From the NCBI RefSeq assembly GCF_009729555.1, contig NZ_WODC01000001.1, forward strand, positions 744,001 through 808,000: a stretch of DNA of 64,000 nucleotides, given 5' to 3'. Below the pieces are notes generated by a model. The model worked only from the letters and a program-made list of their open reading frames with translations, was not told the origin of the DNA and ran no database searches. Shown here piece after piece: positions 16,716-26,309 of the stretch. Numbering within the stretch: the first letter of the stretch is position 1; each line of letters begins with the position of its first letter. The position numbers and the translations under genes were made by a program. Origin of the DNA: Pseudodesulfovibrio alkaliphilus. GTDB taxonomy: Bacteria > Desulfobacterota > Desulfovibrionia > Desulfovibrionales > Desulfovibrionaceae.

Positions 16716-19502
16716 TTACAGCAGGAAACCGCCCGTGACGGAATCCGGGTTGGCGATGATCTCCTCGGGGGTGCCCGAGGCCACGATGCGGCCGCCATGC
16801 TCGCCCCCGCCGGGGCCGAGGTCGATGACGTGGTCCGAGGCCATGATCACGTCGGTGTTGTGCTCGATGACGATGACTGTGGCCCCTTTTTCCACCAGGG
16901 CGTGAAGCACTCGGATGAGCTTGCCCACCTCGTGCATGTGCAGGCCGGTGGTAGGCTCGTCAAGGATGTAGAGGGCGCCGGGCAGGTTGCGCTTGCCCAG
17001 CTCGCGGGAGATCTTGATGCGCTGGGCCTCGCCGCCGGACAGGGTGGTGGCGGGCTGGCCCAGGCGCAGATATTCCAGACCCACCTCGGCCAGCACGTCG
17101 AGCCGTCGGACCAGGGCCGGATGGTTGGCGAAAAACTCGCGGGCCTGACGCACGGTCATGTCCAGCACATCGGCGATGCTCTTGCCCCGGTACTCCACCT
17201 CCAGCGTCTGGGCCGTGTAGCGCTTGCCCTTGCACGCCTCGCAGGTGACGTAAACATCGGGCAGAAAGTGCATCTCGACCCTGATCTGGCCGTCGCCCCT
17301 GCATGCCTCGCACCGGCCGCCCTTGACGTTGAAGGAGAAGCGGCCCGGCTGGTAGCCCCGGGTCCGGGCCTCTTTGGAACCGGCGAAGATCTTGCGTATC
17401 TCGTCGAATATCTTGGTGTAGGTGGCCGGGTTGGAGCGAGGGGTGCGGCCGATGGGGGTCTGGTCGATGGAAATGACCTTTTCCACCAGATCAAGGCCGT
17501 CTATGCCCCGGATGGTTCCGGGACTGTTGGCCTTCTGCCCCATGTGCAGCAGCAGATGCCGATAGAGGGAATCCATGACCAGTGAGCTTTTGCCGGAGCC
17601 GGACACGCCGGTCACGCAGGTCATGACCCCCAGGGGGACGCTCACATCCAGATCCTTGAGATTGTTGGTGCTCACCCCGCGCAGGGTGATGGCTCTCCTG
17701 GCCTTGCGCCGCGTCTCGGGCGGGGCGATGAAGAGGTCGCCGCGCAGATATTTTCCGGTCAGGGTCTCGGCCTTGAGCAGCTCCTCCACCGACCCCTGAA
17801 AGACGACCTCCCCGCCGAGCCAGCCCGAGCTTGGACCGATCTCGATGATGTGGTCGGCGTGGCGGATGGTGGGCTCGTCGTGCTCCACCACCAGCACGGT
17901 ATTTCCCCGGCTCTGGAGCGAGCGCAGCGTTCCGAGCAGCCGCTCGTTGTCGCGGGGGTGCAGACCGATGGACGGTTCGTCGAGCACATAGGTGACGCCC
18001 ACCAGCCCGGAGCCGAGTTGGGAGGCGAGCCGGATGCGCTGGGCCTCGCCGCCCGAGAGGGTGGACATGTTACGCCCCAGGGAAAGATATTCGAGGCCCA
18101 CGTTGACCATGAACCCGAGACGGTGGGTCAGCTCCTTGAGCAGGGGCTCGGAGATGCGCGTCTCGTGGCCGGTGAACTCGAGGTTCTGAAGCCACTCCAG
18201 GGCGCGCTGGATGGACATGGAGGTGAACTCGTCCATGTTACTGTCGGCCACGCGCACGGCCAGGGCCTCGGGCCGCAGCCGCGCCCCCCGGCAGGCCGGA
18301 CAGGGTCGGCTCTGGCGGAAACGGGCCGTCCAGTGGTCCCATACCCCGGCCTGTTGCTGGCTCAGGTCGAGCAGGGGCACCACCCCGGGCCAGCCAGTGG
18401 CCGGGTCGCCATGAAAAAGGGCGTGCCACGCCTCGGGCGGGAACTCGGCCAGAGGGGTGTCCAGGGTAAAGCCGTGGGACTTGCCGAGCTTCTTGAGCTG
18501 CGGGCCGTACTGACTCTGGCGATAGGCGGATTTCCAGGGGATGACGCCGCCCTGGTTGAGGGAGAGCCCCCGGTTGGGCGCGATGAGGTCCGGCTCGAAA
18601 TAGTCCACGCTGCCGATGCCGTTGCAGGCCGGGCACGCGCCCTGGGGGGAGTTGAAGGAAAAGAGCTGGGGGCTGAGACGCGGCATGGAAATCCTGCACG
18701 AAGGGCAGGTGGACAGGGTGGACATGGCGATGTCGCGGCCCGGTCCGTCGCCCTCCAGCACTGTGACGATCATGCGCTCGTCGCCACGGGCCAGGGCCAG
18801 CTCCACCGAATCGGTCAGCCGCTTGGCCATGCCCTCGCGGATGACCAGACGGTCCACCACCAGATCAATGGTGTGCTTCTTGTTCTTCTCCAGCTCGGGC
18901 GCATCGTCCAGGGTATGGAGCACGCCGTTGACACGCACCCGGGCAAACCCCTCCTTGCGCAGTTTGGCGAAAAGGTCCTTGTGGGTTCCCTTCTGATGCT
19001 CCACCAGCGGGGCCAGAACCATGAACTTGGTGCCCTCGGGCATGGCCAGCACGGTGTTGACAATGGCGTCCGTGGTCTGGGCAGCGATGGGCCTGCCACA
19101 CTCGGGGCAGTAGAACTTGCCCAGTCTGGCGAAAAACACCCGAAGGAAGTCATAGACCTCGGTGACGGTCCCCACGGTGGAGCGCGGGTTGCGGGTGGCG
19201 GTCTGCTGCTCCAGGCTGATGGCCGGGGAGAGGCCCTCCACCTTGTCCACGTCCGGCTTGTCCATCTGGGGCAGGAACTGCCGGGCGTAGGCCGAGAGCG
19301 ACTCCACGTAGCGGCGCTGGCCCTCGGCATAGACGATGTCAAAGGCCAGGGTGGACTTGCCCGAGCCCGAGGGGCCGCAGACCACCACCAGCTGGTCGCG
19401 GGGGATGTCGAGGGTCAGGTTCTTGAGGTTGTGGTGCCGGGCACCTTCTATGCGAATGACGTTTCGCGGGCGGATGTCGTTTTTGGGGTCGGTGTTGTGC
19501 AT
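16716..19502 (-). CDS. uvrA: Excinuclease ABC subunit A
   Basis: A 928-residue UvrA, close to the usual 940. It recognises DNA damage with UvrB and loads it for nucleotide excision repair. Two ABC ATPase domains are seen: Walker [18 protein letters not shown] near residue 45 and [18 protein letters not shown] near 630, with ABC signatures [18 protein letters not shown] and [19 protein letters not shown]. Zinc-finger cysteine pairs are visible ([21 protein letters not shown] and CEACKGKRY). The typical N-terminal [14 protein letters not shown] follows a 15-residue leader; the start is ATG 19502. It ends the transcription unit at the terminator. No LexA-type operator was recognised upstream. 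Confidence 0.97.
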   Translation of the reverse strand: MHNTDPKNDIRPRNVIRIEGARHHNLKNLTLDIPRDQLVVVCGPSGSGKSTLAFDIVYAEGQRRYVESLSAYARQFLPQMDKPDVDKVEGLSPAISLEQQTATRNPRSTVGTVTEVYDFLRVFFARLGKFYCPECGRPIAAQTTDAIVNTVLAMPEGTKFMVLAPLVEHQKGTHKDLFAKLRKEGFARVRVNGVLHTLDDAPELEKNKKHTIDLVVDRLVIREGMAKRLTDSVELALARGDERMIVTVLEGDGPGRDIAMSTLSTCPSCRISMPRLSPQLFSFNSPQGACPACNGIGSVDYFEPDLIAPNRGLSLNQGGVIPWKSAYRQSQYGPQLKKLGKSHGFTLDTPLAEFPPEAWHALFHGDPATGWPGVVPLLDLSQQQAGVWDHWTARFRQSRPCPACRGARLRPEALAVRVADSNMDEFTSMSIQRALEWLQNLEFTGHETRISEPLLKELTHRLGFMVNVGLEYLSLGRNMSTLSGGEAQRIRLASQLGSGLVGVTYVLDEPSIGLHPRDNERLLGTLRSLQSRGNTVLVVEHDEPTIRHADHIIEIGPSSGWLGGEVVFQGSVEELLKAETLTGKYLRGDLFIAPPETRRKARRAITLRGVSTNNLKDLDVSVPLGVMTCVTGVSGSGKSSLVMDSLYRHLLLHMGQKANSPGTIRGIDGLDLVEKVISIDQTPIGRTPRSNPATYTKIFDEIRKIFAGSKEARTRGYQPGRFSFNVKGGRCEACRGDGQIRVEMHFLPDVYVTCEACKGKRYTAQTLEVEYRGKSIADVLDMTVRQAREFFANHPALVRRLDVLAEVGLEYLRLGQPATTLSGGEAQRIKISRELGKRNLPGALYILDEPTTGLHMHEVGKLIRVLHALVEKGATVIVIEHNTDVIMASDHVIDLGPGGGEHGGRIVASGTPEEIIANPDSVTGGFLL

Positions 19503-19700
19503 CGGGGGATGATAAACATTCCCAGGTGGAAGGCAAGGGGCGCCAACCAGTCGGCAAACAAAAGCATCTGCACTCCATCCAGCCGGAATATATGCCTATC
19601 TATTATCCGGATCGCACGGATGCCTATCAAAGCGTGCGGGGCGGGAAAACATCGGTCGAGGTTTACAGCCCGGACCGGGGCGCGTATGGTCAACACTGAA

Positions 19701-19825
19701 GACAAGCCAAACCCGTCGCGAGGCGGGGACGGAAAGCCACGGGTCTTCGCCCTTTGCGGGCGGCGGAAGGCGATTGTGCCGCAAGCCGGACACCGGAGGG
19801 AGGCGAAGACAGCCGGGTTGCCAGA
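19701..19825 (+). ncRNA. c-di-GMP-I (GEMM) riboswitch upstream of the HD-GYP gene
   Basis: The sequence has the order of class I c-di-GMP aptamers. First comes GCCAAA, then a hairpin CCCGTC-GCGA-GGCGGG whose GCGA is a GNRA tetraloop, then GGACGGAAAGCCACGGG (consensus GGGACGCAAAGCC). A long second arm follows with the perfect stem GTCTTCGCC / GGCGAAGAC (19743-19751, 19802-19810), and the closing AGCCGGGTTGCC at 19811-19822. The insert in the second arm holds a further GC-rich hairpin. It lies in the 396-bp gap between divergent uvrA and the HD-GYP gene, 75 bp before the latter's start. No clear terminator follows, so control may be at translation. Confidence 0.85.
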
Positions 19826-19898
19826 ACATCCCAAGCCCGGGCCGTGCGGTCCCGGCGTCCAGGAGCGTCCCGGCGGCCCGACCATGCAGGAGGGAGCC

Positions 19899-20906
19899 AT
19901 GGGAACCACAGCAGCGGCCGAAAACGGCGACCACACCCCCACACAGCCAACCGGAACCTTGTTCAAGGTCTCGCCCTACATGGTTATCCCCTCCCGGGTG
20001 GGCGGCTTCTCCCTGTTTCTCAAACAGGATCACGGCTATGTCCTGTATGCCGAAAAGGGGGAACTCTTCACGGACGAGCACAAGGAGCGGCTGTCCCGCC
20101 TGGGCGTGGAGCATCTGTACGTCCGCGCCGAGGACTACCGGCGCTACGCCGCCTACCTGCACGACAATCTGCTCGAACTGCTGAACGACGAAAGCATCCC
20201 GGTACGCGAGCGGGCCAGAGCCTGGAACGACGCCACAGTCTCCCTGGCCCGAAAGGCCTTTGAGACGAGTCTGCCCAAGAACATGGACCGGCGCAGCTTC
20301 GCCCGCATCCGGGCACTGATAGCCAACAGCCTGAAATTTCTGGCCCGCGACGACGCCCTCAGGGAACTCTCTCGCTTCATCGCCGAGGGCAACGAACTGT
20401 ACCGCCACGGCATCGGGGTCATGGTCCTGACCGTGAGCGTACTCGCCACCTATGTGAAGGATGACGCGGATCTGCTGGTGGCTGTGGGCATGGGGGCCAT
20501 GCTCCACGACATCGGCAAGCTGGAACTGCCTGCCGAACTTTTCTCACGGCGGCGCGACACCCTGAGCCAGGCCGAGTTGGACATGGTCCGTTCCCATCCG
20601 GCCCTGGGGGTGGGCGTATGCTCTTCCCTGCCCCTGCCCCAGGAGACGTTGCAATGTATTCTCTTCCACCACGAGCGCGAGAACGGCGCCGGGTATCCCT
20701 CCGGCGCCTCCGGGGCCATGCTGCCTTCCTATGTCAAGGTCGTGGCCCTGTGCAACGAGTACGACGGGCTGGTGCGCGGCGGCCCGGGCCGCAAGCCCCT
20801 GACCCCCTTCGAGGCCCTGACCCGGATCAAGTCCCAGCGCGGAGCCTATGACGTGGATCTGCTCAAGCGCCTCATCGCCACCCTGTCCCGCGCCGAACTG
20901 GCTTAA
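19899..20906 (+). CDS. HD-GYP domain protein (probable c-di-GMP phosphodiesterase)
   Basis: A 335-residue protein with an N-terminal DUF3391-like region (20-100: FKVSPYMVIPSRVGGFSLFL) and a C-terminal HD-GYP domain. The metal and signature residues are present: H170, H203-D204 in MLHDIGKLELP, H233, H257-H258, and GYP at 265-267 in FHHERENGAGYPSG. HD-GYP enzymes hydrolyse c-di-GMP to GMP. The ATG at 19899 follows AGGAGGGAGCC, a very strong ribosome site. A c-di-GMP riboswitch lies directly upstream, so the ligand probably controls its own degradation. A dispersed repeat lies just after the stop. Confidence 0.88.
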   Translation: MGTTAAAENGDHTPTQPTGTLFKVSPYMVIPSRVGGFSLFLKQDHGYVLYAEKGELFTDEHKERLSRLGVEHLYVRAEDYRRYAAYLHDNLLELLNDESIPVRERARAWNDATVSLARKAFETSLPKNMDRRSFARIRALIANSLKFLARDDALRELSRFIAEGNELYRHGIGVMVLTVSVLATYVKDDADLLVAVGMGAMLHDIGKLELPAELFSRRRDTLSQAELDMVRSHPALGVGVCSSLPLPQETLQCILFHHERENGAGYPSGASGAMLPSYVKVVALCNEYDGLVRGGPGRKPLTPFEALTRIKSQRGAYDVDLLKRLIATLSRAELA

Positions 20907-20930
20907 GGCCGTTGATACAGTCGGAACGTG

Positions 20931-21027
20931 CAGACGGTTCAAAGGTGGCGAGATGCAAGACGCGAAAAAAGGTCAAGGATTTGGCCTTCCAGAAGCAACG
21001 CCGCAGATCGCCTTATACAGACTGTTA
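20931..21027. repeat. Dispersed intergenic repeat, copy 2 (short form)
   Basis: The left end CAGACGGTTCAAAGGTGGCG continues as AGATGCAAGACGCGAAAAAA and GGTCAAGG. The right end is GAAGCAACGCCGCAGATCGC followed by ATACAGACTGTTA. Both ends match the copy at 1240-1410, but the inner segment of that copy is absent, leaving about 97 bp. It lies between the convergent HD-GYP and methyltransferase genes. Confidence 0.7.
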
Positions 21028-21058
21028 AGACCGTTGCGCGACAAAGCCGGGCGCCGGG

Positions 21059-22282
21059 TCAGCCCCTCAGCCGCGCCCACACGGCATAGACCGGATCGCT
21101 GACAGACGGCTTGTCGCCAGCCGGGCCTGCTCCCTCCGCCGGAAGCGGCCAACCGCGCTCGCTGATGGTGCGTACGTCGCCAAAACCCTCGGTGTGGGCA
21201 AAATACTGGCTGACCAGCCCCATCCTCTCGAATTCGAGCAGCTCGGTCCATATGCGCAAAGCCCCTGACCCGTGCCAACGGTTGGAGAAGGTCAGGACAA
21301 ACACTCCGCCAGGCCGCAGCACGCGGGCCGCCTCGGCAAAGACCGCAAAGGGGCGGGCCAGATATTCCACGGACGCGGAACAGACAACGGCGTCGAAACC
21401 GGCCTCGTCAAAGGGCAGCTCCGGGTTCTGATTGGGGTTGTGGATCACCGAGGCGGTCAGGGCCGGATTGGCAGCCATCTCCTTGGCGCTCAGGCCCAGC
21501 CCCGTGACCGAGGCCGGGGCCAGCCCCTCCGGCAACAGCGAATCCCGTCCGGCCATGAGGTCCAGGATGTCCATGCCCTCGCGCAGCAAACCGGCATGAA
21601 TGCCTGTCATCCCTGCCCTGGCCCTGTTGTCGAGCCAGGCATCCTGCCCGGACAGGGCACTGCCCTGAACCTCGTGGGACTCGTCATCCCGGGAAAAAGG
21701 ATCGTCGCTGAAAAAGTCCGTGGCCGCGCCCGGCAGCTGGGCCTGCATACCTGGGCCGTTGAAGAGAATGTCGGGCCAGCGGCGCAGCGTGCCCCCCGCA
21801 CCGGAAGCGGGGCGGATGCCGAGAACCCTGGCCCGGATACGCACGTCGCGACCGGCCATGGGGTGATTGAGGTCGGCCTTGAAGCCTATCTTGTCCGTCT
21901 CCACCACGCGAAACGGGGCATCCGAGTCGGGGCGGGTGCCGGGCACGTTTTCAATGAGGTGCTGAGGATAGAACCGGCCAAGACGCGGCCTGACGCCCTG
22001 GGGCCCTCTGAACCGGGCCATGGGCATGTCCAGCACTTTTCCGGGCTTGAATTCGGGGATCTCGGAGGGATCAATGGCCATCTCCACCGAATCGCCCACG
22101 CCAAGGCCGCGCATCCGGCTTTTCAGGCCAAGGGGCAGGATGTCGCGCACAAAGCTGACCTCTTCGGCGCGGTAGCGTTCGACATGCGCCGCATGGGCGC
22201 TCTCCCACGTCAGCTCAAAAACCGTAGCGACTACTGAATCGCTTGTTATATATGACAATATGCCTCCTTGCAGCTGCGTCAT
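21059..22282 (-). CDS. FKBP/SlyD-like domain fused to a SAM methyltransferase
   Basis: A 407-residue two-domain protein. The first 170 residues look like a peptidyl-prolyl isomerase-like fold: GLGVGDSVEMAIDP and, most telling, DLNHPMAGRDVRIRARVLGI, which matches the NHPLAG segment of SlyD-type FKBPs. Residues 225-380 form a class I methyltransferase (MDILDLMAGRDSLLP, FDAVVCSASVEYLARPF, RVLRPGGVFVLTFSN). The start is uncertain: ATG 22282 is given; GTG 22318 and a TTG at 22258 directly behind AAGGAGG are alternatives. Role unknown; the fusion suggests methylation of a protein or folding substrate, but the methyltransferase half resembles small-molecule enzymes. Confidence 0.68.
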   Translation of the reverse strand: MTQLQGGILSYITSDSVVATVFELTWESAHAAHVERYRAEEVSFVRDILPLGLKSRMRGLGVGDSVEMAIDPSEIPEFKPGKVLDMPMARFRGPQGVRPRLGRFYPQHLIENVPGTRPDSDAPFRVVETDKIGFKADLNHPMAGRDVRIRARVLGIRPASGAGGTLRRWPDILFNGPGMQAQLPGAATDFFSDDPFSRDDESHEVQGSALSGQDAWLDNRARAGMTGIHAGLLREGMDILDLMAGRDSLLPEGLAPASVTGLGLSAKEMAANPALTASVIHNPNQNPELPFDEAGFDAVVCSASVEYLARPFAVFAEAARVLRPGGVFVLTFSNRWHGSGALRIWTELLEFERMGLVSQYFAHTEGFGDVRTISERGWPLPAEGAGPAGDKPSVSDPVYAVWARLRG

Positions 22283-22426
22283 CACTGTTTCGGGAGCCCC
22301 TTTCGTCAGGGGGGGCACTTCCGAGAGTGGAAGAGTATTGTAGCCGAAGAAAGGGAAAAGGCAACCGCAACACCCCGGTTCCGTCCAGGCTGGCCGGCGG
22401 GGAGAAAAGATCGGCCAGGGGCGCGG

Positions 22427-23137
22427 TCAGCGAAACCAGGGCGGCACCAGGGTCACAGCTCGGGTCAGTTCCCGCTCGAGGCGCTCGAAATCGGGCTGGT
22501 GGCTGGCCACTAGCGCCCAGTAAGCTTGGGAATGATTGAGATGCCGGGTATGGCACAACTCATGGAGCAGCAGATGGTCCACCAACTCGGGAGGCAGAAA
22601 AAGGAGCTTGGCGTTGAGGCTGATGACACCCCGCCCCGAGCAGCTGCCCCAGCGTGTGCGCTGACGCCGTACGCGCATGGCCGAATAGGGCAGTCCAAAC
22701 CGGCGGCTGGCAGCATCCAGACGCGGCAGCAGGAACTCGCGTGCCTTGTGCACCGTGAGCCGGACCAGCGCATCGACGAGAAGGGCCGGATCGTCAACAG
22801 GGCCGCGAACCAGCAGGCGGGGACCGTTTTCCACCGCTTCGGCCTTGCCCGGCCGGTGCAGGGCGTCCACCCGGCAGCAACGGCCCAGGGCGCGAAATTC
22901 CACGGTCCCGGGCAGGGCTGGCGGATGCCCGTCCAGATTTGCGCCCCTGGCCTCCATGGCCTCGCGGGTGCGCTCGATCCAGGTACGCCGGGCGTCGAGG
23001 ATGTCTCCCACCAGGGTCTGGTCGAAGCCGCGGGGCACCACCACCTCCAGCCCCCGGCCCGGCACCAGCTTGAGCAGCACCCGCCGGGCGCGGGGATGGG
23101 CGCGGACGGTCAGGGGCAGGCCCAGATAGTGCGTCAT
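22427..23137 (-). CDS. YgjP-like metallopeptidase (M48-related, DUF45)
   Basis: A 236-residue protein with the zinc motif HELCHTRHLNHS (H192, E193, H196, third ligand H202), and the family's preceding RTRWGSCSGRG and INAKL-type strand (SLNAKLLFLPPELVDHLLL). YgjP-type proteins are small, soluble, putative zinc peptidases of unknown substrate. The start ATG at 23137 overlaps the stop of the DUF523 gene by four bases (ATGA), so the two are translationally coupled. No signal peptide is seen. Confidence 0.83.
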   Translation of the reverse strand: MTHYLGLPLTVRAHPRARRVLLKLVPGRGLEVVVPRGFDQTLVGDILDARRTWIERTREAMEARGANLDGHPPALPGTVEFRALGRCCRVDALHRPGKAEAVENGPRLLVRGPVDDPALLVDALVRLTVHKAREFLLPRLDAASRRFGLPYSAMRVRRQRTRWGSCSGRGVISLNAKLLFLPPELVDHLLLHELCHTRHLNHSQAYWALVASHQPDFERLERELTRAVTLVPPWFR

Positions 23138-23580
23138 CCGCCCTCCTGCCCTTCCTCTGTGACCACCTCGACGCCCGCGTCAAGAAGCATGGCTGCAAAG
23201 AGTCCGTGACCCGGCACCAGAGTGCCGGAGAAAGAGCCGTCATAGACCCGGCCCAGTCCGCAGGAAGGAGAGCGGGCCTTGAGCACGGCCCGTGCGCAGC
23301 GGGCCAGCCGGACCAGCTCCAGCCCCTGCTCGGCTCCGCGCAGGAAGGCTCCGGTACGGTCAACGCCATCCCGGTCAACCACGCGGCCATGGCGCAGTTC
23401 GCAGGCCGGACGCGGGGTGGGCAGCCCGCCCGCAATCTCGGGACAAAAAGGAATGGCCCGCCCCTGGGCCACCAGGTCCATGACACGGGCGTCGGGCGAG
23501 GCCGTGCCGTCGTAGCGGCAGCGCTGTCCGGCCAGACAGGCGCTGACCAGGACCGGAGTGATATCGATGGGAGGGTTCAC
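23134..23580 (-). CDS. DUF523 domain-containing protein
   Basis: A 148-residue protein of the DUF523 family, as shown by PVLVSACLAGQRCRYDGTAS at the N-terminus, FCPEIAGGLPTPRPACEL, and LKARSPSCGLGRVYDG. The conserved cysteines (in SACL, RCRYDG, FCPE and SPSCG) suggest metal or cluster binding. GTG 23580 is chosen, as it gives the usual family length; the frame stays open upstream without a domain. It is the first gene of a two-gene unit with the YgjP-like peptidase and is divergent from the MFS gene. Function unknown. Confidence 0.8.
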   Translation of the reverse strand: MNPPIDITPVLVSACLAGQRCRYDGTASPDARVMDLVAQGRAIPFCPEIAGGLPTPRPACELRHGRVVDRDGVDRTGAFLRGAEQGLELVRLARCARAVLKARSPSCGLGRVYDGSFSGTLVPGHGLFAAMLLDAGVEVVTEEGQEGG

Positions 23581-23701
23581 GAACGGCTGTCTCCAGGGGT
23601 TTGATGAATCCGGGTCGGCCCGATCAAGGCAACGGGGCGATTCTATCCTTGATCTTTGGCATGTCAAAGCCCTATTGTGCTCGCCTCGCAGCGAGGTGGC
23701 C

Positions 23702-24859
23702 GTGGACGAATCCTCCCAGCGCCGCCGCATGTATCTCTTCCTGCTCGTGCTCGTTGTGGGCGCACAGGCGGGGTTCCAGGGGTGGCGGACGCTCTTCAAC
23801 AATTTCGCCGTGGAAGTGGGCGGGCTGTCCGGGCTGGACGTGGGCTTGGTCCAGTCCGTGCGCGAAGTGCCGGGTTTTCTAGCCCTTACCGCCCTGTACC
23901 TGCTCCTCATCCTCCGCGAGCACCGGCTGGCCGCGCTCTCGGTCTGCATCCTCGGCCTGGGCGTGGCCCTGGCCGGGCTGCTGCCCTCCACGGCCGGGCT
24001 GGTCTTTACCACCCTGCTCATGAGTTTCGGCTTCCACTACTTCGAAACCATGAACCAATCGCTGACGCTCCAGCATTTCAGCCGCACCGAGGCTCCGCTG
24101 GTCATGGGCCGCCTGCGCGGCGCGGCGGCCCTGACCAACATCGCCGTGGGAACGGCCATCTACTTCCTGGCCAGGACGATGAGTTACGCCGAAATGTTCG
24201 CCCTGCTCGGCGGACTGGCCGTGGCCGCCGGATTGTGGGGCATGACCCGCGACCCGGGAAGCGTGGGCATCACCCCCCAAAACAAGCGCATGGTCCTCAA
24301 GGCCCGTTACTGGCTCTACTACGTCCTGACCTTCCTCGGCGGAGCCCGGCGGCAGATATTCGTGGCCTTTGCGGTCTTCTTGCTGGTTGAGCGGTTCGGC
24401 TACTCCATCGGGCAGGTGACCGCGCTCTTCGTGCTCAATAACGTGATCAACTTCTTCGCGGCGCCGCTGGCGGGCCGGGCCGTGAACCGCTTCGGCGAAC
24501 GAACGGTCCTCAGTGTGGAGTACGCGGGTCTGACCCTCGTCTTTGTCGGCTACGCCATGACCGACAGCGGCCTTGTGGCGGGAGTCCTCTACGTGGTCAA
24601 CAACATCCTCTACAACGCGGCCATGGCCATCAGGACCTTCTACCACAAGATCGCGGACCCCGCCGACATCGCATCGGGCATGGCCGTCGGCTTCACCATC
24701 AACCACATCGCGGCCGTGGTCATCCCCCTGCTGGGCGGACTGCTCTGGCTGACCGACCACCGGATCGTCTTCCTCGGCGCAGCCGCATTGAGCATCCTTT
24801 CGCTGCTCTTTTGCCAGCGCATACCGGCCCGGCAGACCAAAGAGGACGGCAGGGGTTGA
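23702..24859 (+). CDS. MFS transporter
   Basis: A 385-residue membrane protein with about 11-12 hydrophobic segments, e.g. MYLFLLVLVVGAQAGF at the N-terminus and VAVCILGLGVALAG-like stretches further in. A charged loop in the middle (GITPQNKRMVLKARYW) separates the two halves as usual for the major facilitator superfamily. GTG 23702 is chosen, with GAGG five bases ahead; another GTG at 23696 and a long upstream frame exist. There are no substrate signatures. It is divergent from DUF523 and lies 69 bp before cheD. Confidence 0.8.
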   Translation: MDESSQRRRMYLFLLVLVVGAQAGFQGWRTLFNNFAVEVGGLSGLDVGLVQSVREVPGFLALTALYLLLILREHRLAALSVCILGLGVALAGLLPSTAGLVFTTLLMSFGFHYFETMNQSLTLQHFSRTEAPLVMGRLRGAAALTNIAVGTAIYFLARTMSYAEMFALLGGLAVAAGLWGMTRDPGSVGITPQNKRMVLKARYWLYYVLTFLGGARRQIFVAFAVFLLVERFGYSIGQVTALFVLNNVINFFAAPLAGRAVNRFGERTVLSVEYAGLTLVFVGYAMTDSGLVAGVLYVVNNILYNAAMAIRTFYHKIADPADIASGMAVGFTINHIAAVVIPLLGGLLWLTDHRIVFLGAAALSILSLLFCQRIPARQTKEDGRG

Positions 24860-24928
24860 CTTGGATCGCCGTGCAGTCCAAATTAACTCTGGTTCTTCCC
24901 CGATAACGATCAAAACGGACAACAGCCT

Positions 24929-25474
24929 ATGAACAAGCACGGGCAGGATCTGCCCCGGGTATTCCTGCAGACGGGAGACTGTTTTTTCGGCGTTGCCCCC
25001 ACACTGGTCTCCACTGTGCTGGGTTCGTGCGTGGCCGTGACCATGCATGTGCCCAAGATGGGCATCGGCGCCATCTGTCACGCCTTTCTGCCGGACAGCT
25101 CGGCAGGCAAGCGAGGCGCCCATGAACCGCAGATATGTCGGTTCGTGGATACCGCGCTGCAAAACATGCTCGAATCCATGGACAAGGTCGGGGTGCCCAG
25201 ACGCGACCTGGTGCTCAAACTTTTTGGCGGGTCGTCCGGCCTCGCCGTGCGCGGCATGGAGTATTCTTCCTACGACATCGGCCGGCGCAACATCGAGATG
25301 GCCCGCAAGCTGCTGCGCTTTGCCCGGCTTGAGCTGACCGTGCAGGACGTGGGGGGCAACCAGGGCCGCAAGCTCCTGTTCAACACCCGCACCGGAGAAG
25401 TCTGGATCAAACGGCTACGACAAGCTGCCTTCGAAAAACAGGACAACGACGCCGGACGGGGAACCAAATTCTAG
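24929..25474 (+). CDS. cheD: Chemoreceptor glutamine deamidase CheD
   Basis: A 181-residue CheD. The catalytic triad region is visible: C34 in STVLGSCVAV, H51 in GAICHAFLP, and the downstream threonine/serine-bearing strand, followed by the C-terminal DVGGNQGRKLLFNTRTGEVW typical of the family. CheD deamidates glutamines on methyl-accepting chemotaxis receptors and binds CheC or CheY-P in some bacteria. It is orphaned from other che genes here but is followed 38 bp later by a secreted acetolactate decarboxylase and then an HPt gene on the same strand. Confidence 0.92.
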   Translation: MNKHGQDLPRVFLQTGDCFFGVAPTLVSTVLGSCVAVTMHVPKMGIGAICHAFLPDSSAGKRGAHEPQICRFVDTALQNMLESMDKVGVPRRDLVLKLFGGSSGLAVRGMEYSSYDIGRRNIEMARKLLRFARLELTVQDVGGNQGRKLLFNTRTGEVWIKRLRQAAFEKQDNDAGRGTKF

Positions 25475-25512
25475 ACGCGACCCCGTCCGGAAACCAGCAA
25501 CAAGGGAAATCC

Positions 25513-26292
25513 ATGCGTACCAACGCCCTGTGCCTGCTGTTACTGCTTCTGCTGCCGGCCCGTCTGGCCCTGGCTGGCGAGACCCTCTTCCAGTACTCCA
25601 CCATAGACGCCCTGCTGGCCGGGCTCTACGACGGCCAGATGACCATCAGGGATCTCAAGGATCAGGGAGACTTCGGCCTGGGCACTCTCAACGGCCTCGA
25701 CGGCGAGCTGGTGGTTCTCGACGGCGAGGCGTACCACGTCGTGGCCGGAGGAAAGGCTCAGATTCCGGCCGATTCCGCCCGGATACCCTTTGCCACCGTC
25801 TCTTTCTTCGAAGAGGACACCATTCTCAAGCTCGGGCGCATCGGCTCCCTTGACGAGTTGAACAGGGCCGTGACCGAGGGGCTGCCCTCGCGCAACGCCT
25901 TCTTCGCCATCCGGGTTGATGCGCGTTTCCCCTTTGTCAAGGCCCGGGCCATCCCCAGGCAGAACCCGCCCTACGTCCCCCTGGCCGAAGCGGTCAAGGA
26001 ACAGGTGGTGGTCCAATTCTCCGGCGAAGGCACCCTGGTGGGCTACTACTCGCCGCCCTTCGTCAAGGGGGTCAACGTGCCGGGATTCCACTGGCACTTC
26101 CTGACCCGCGACCGCAGTGGCGGCGGCCATGTGCTCGACTGCTCCATGGAACCGGCCACGGCCCGCGTCGATACCCTGCGCCAATTCACAATGCACCTGC
26201 CCGCAAGCAGGGAGTTCGACGCCCTGGACCTCTCGGGCGACAAAAGCGAAGAACTGCATACGGTGGAAACAGGGGCGCCCAGGCACCAGTAA
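25513..26292 (+). CDS. budA: Alpha-acetolactate decarboxylase with signal peptide
   Basis: A 259-residue AlsD/BudA-family enzyme that converts 2-acetolactate to acetoin and CO2. Zinc ligands are H192, H194 and H205 in GFHWHFLTRDRSGGGHVLD, and the family core FGLGTLNGLDGELVVLDG is present near residue 55. Residues 1-20 (MRTNALCLLLLLLLPARLA) form a clear Sec signal peptide ending in ALAG, so the enzyme is exported to the periplasm or beyond. Cytosolic forms are the rule for butanediol fermenters, so export is unusual. ATG 25513 is preceded by AACAAGGGAAATCC. It is in line with cheD and the HPt gene. Confidence 0.9.
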   Translation: MRTNALCLLLLLLLPARLALAGETLFQYSTIDALLAGLYDGQMTIRDLKDQGDFGLGTLNGLDGELVVLDGEAYHVVAGGKAQIPADSARIPFATVSFFEEDTILKLGRIGSLDELNRAVTEGLPSRNAFFAIRVDARFPFVKARAIPRQNPPYVPLAEAVKEQVVVQFSGEGTLVGYYSPPFVKGVNVPGFHWHFLTRDRSGGGHVLDCSMEPATARVDTLRQFTMHLPASREFDALDLSGDKSEELHTVETGAPRHQ

Positions 26293-26309
26293 TCCGCCCC
26301 TGGAGGAAC

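Noticed and set aside
17850-19898. Long upstream extension of the HD-GYP reading frame across uvrA
   Set aside because: It is antisense to uvrA and crosses the riboswitch; the ATG at 19899 has a very strong ribosome site.
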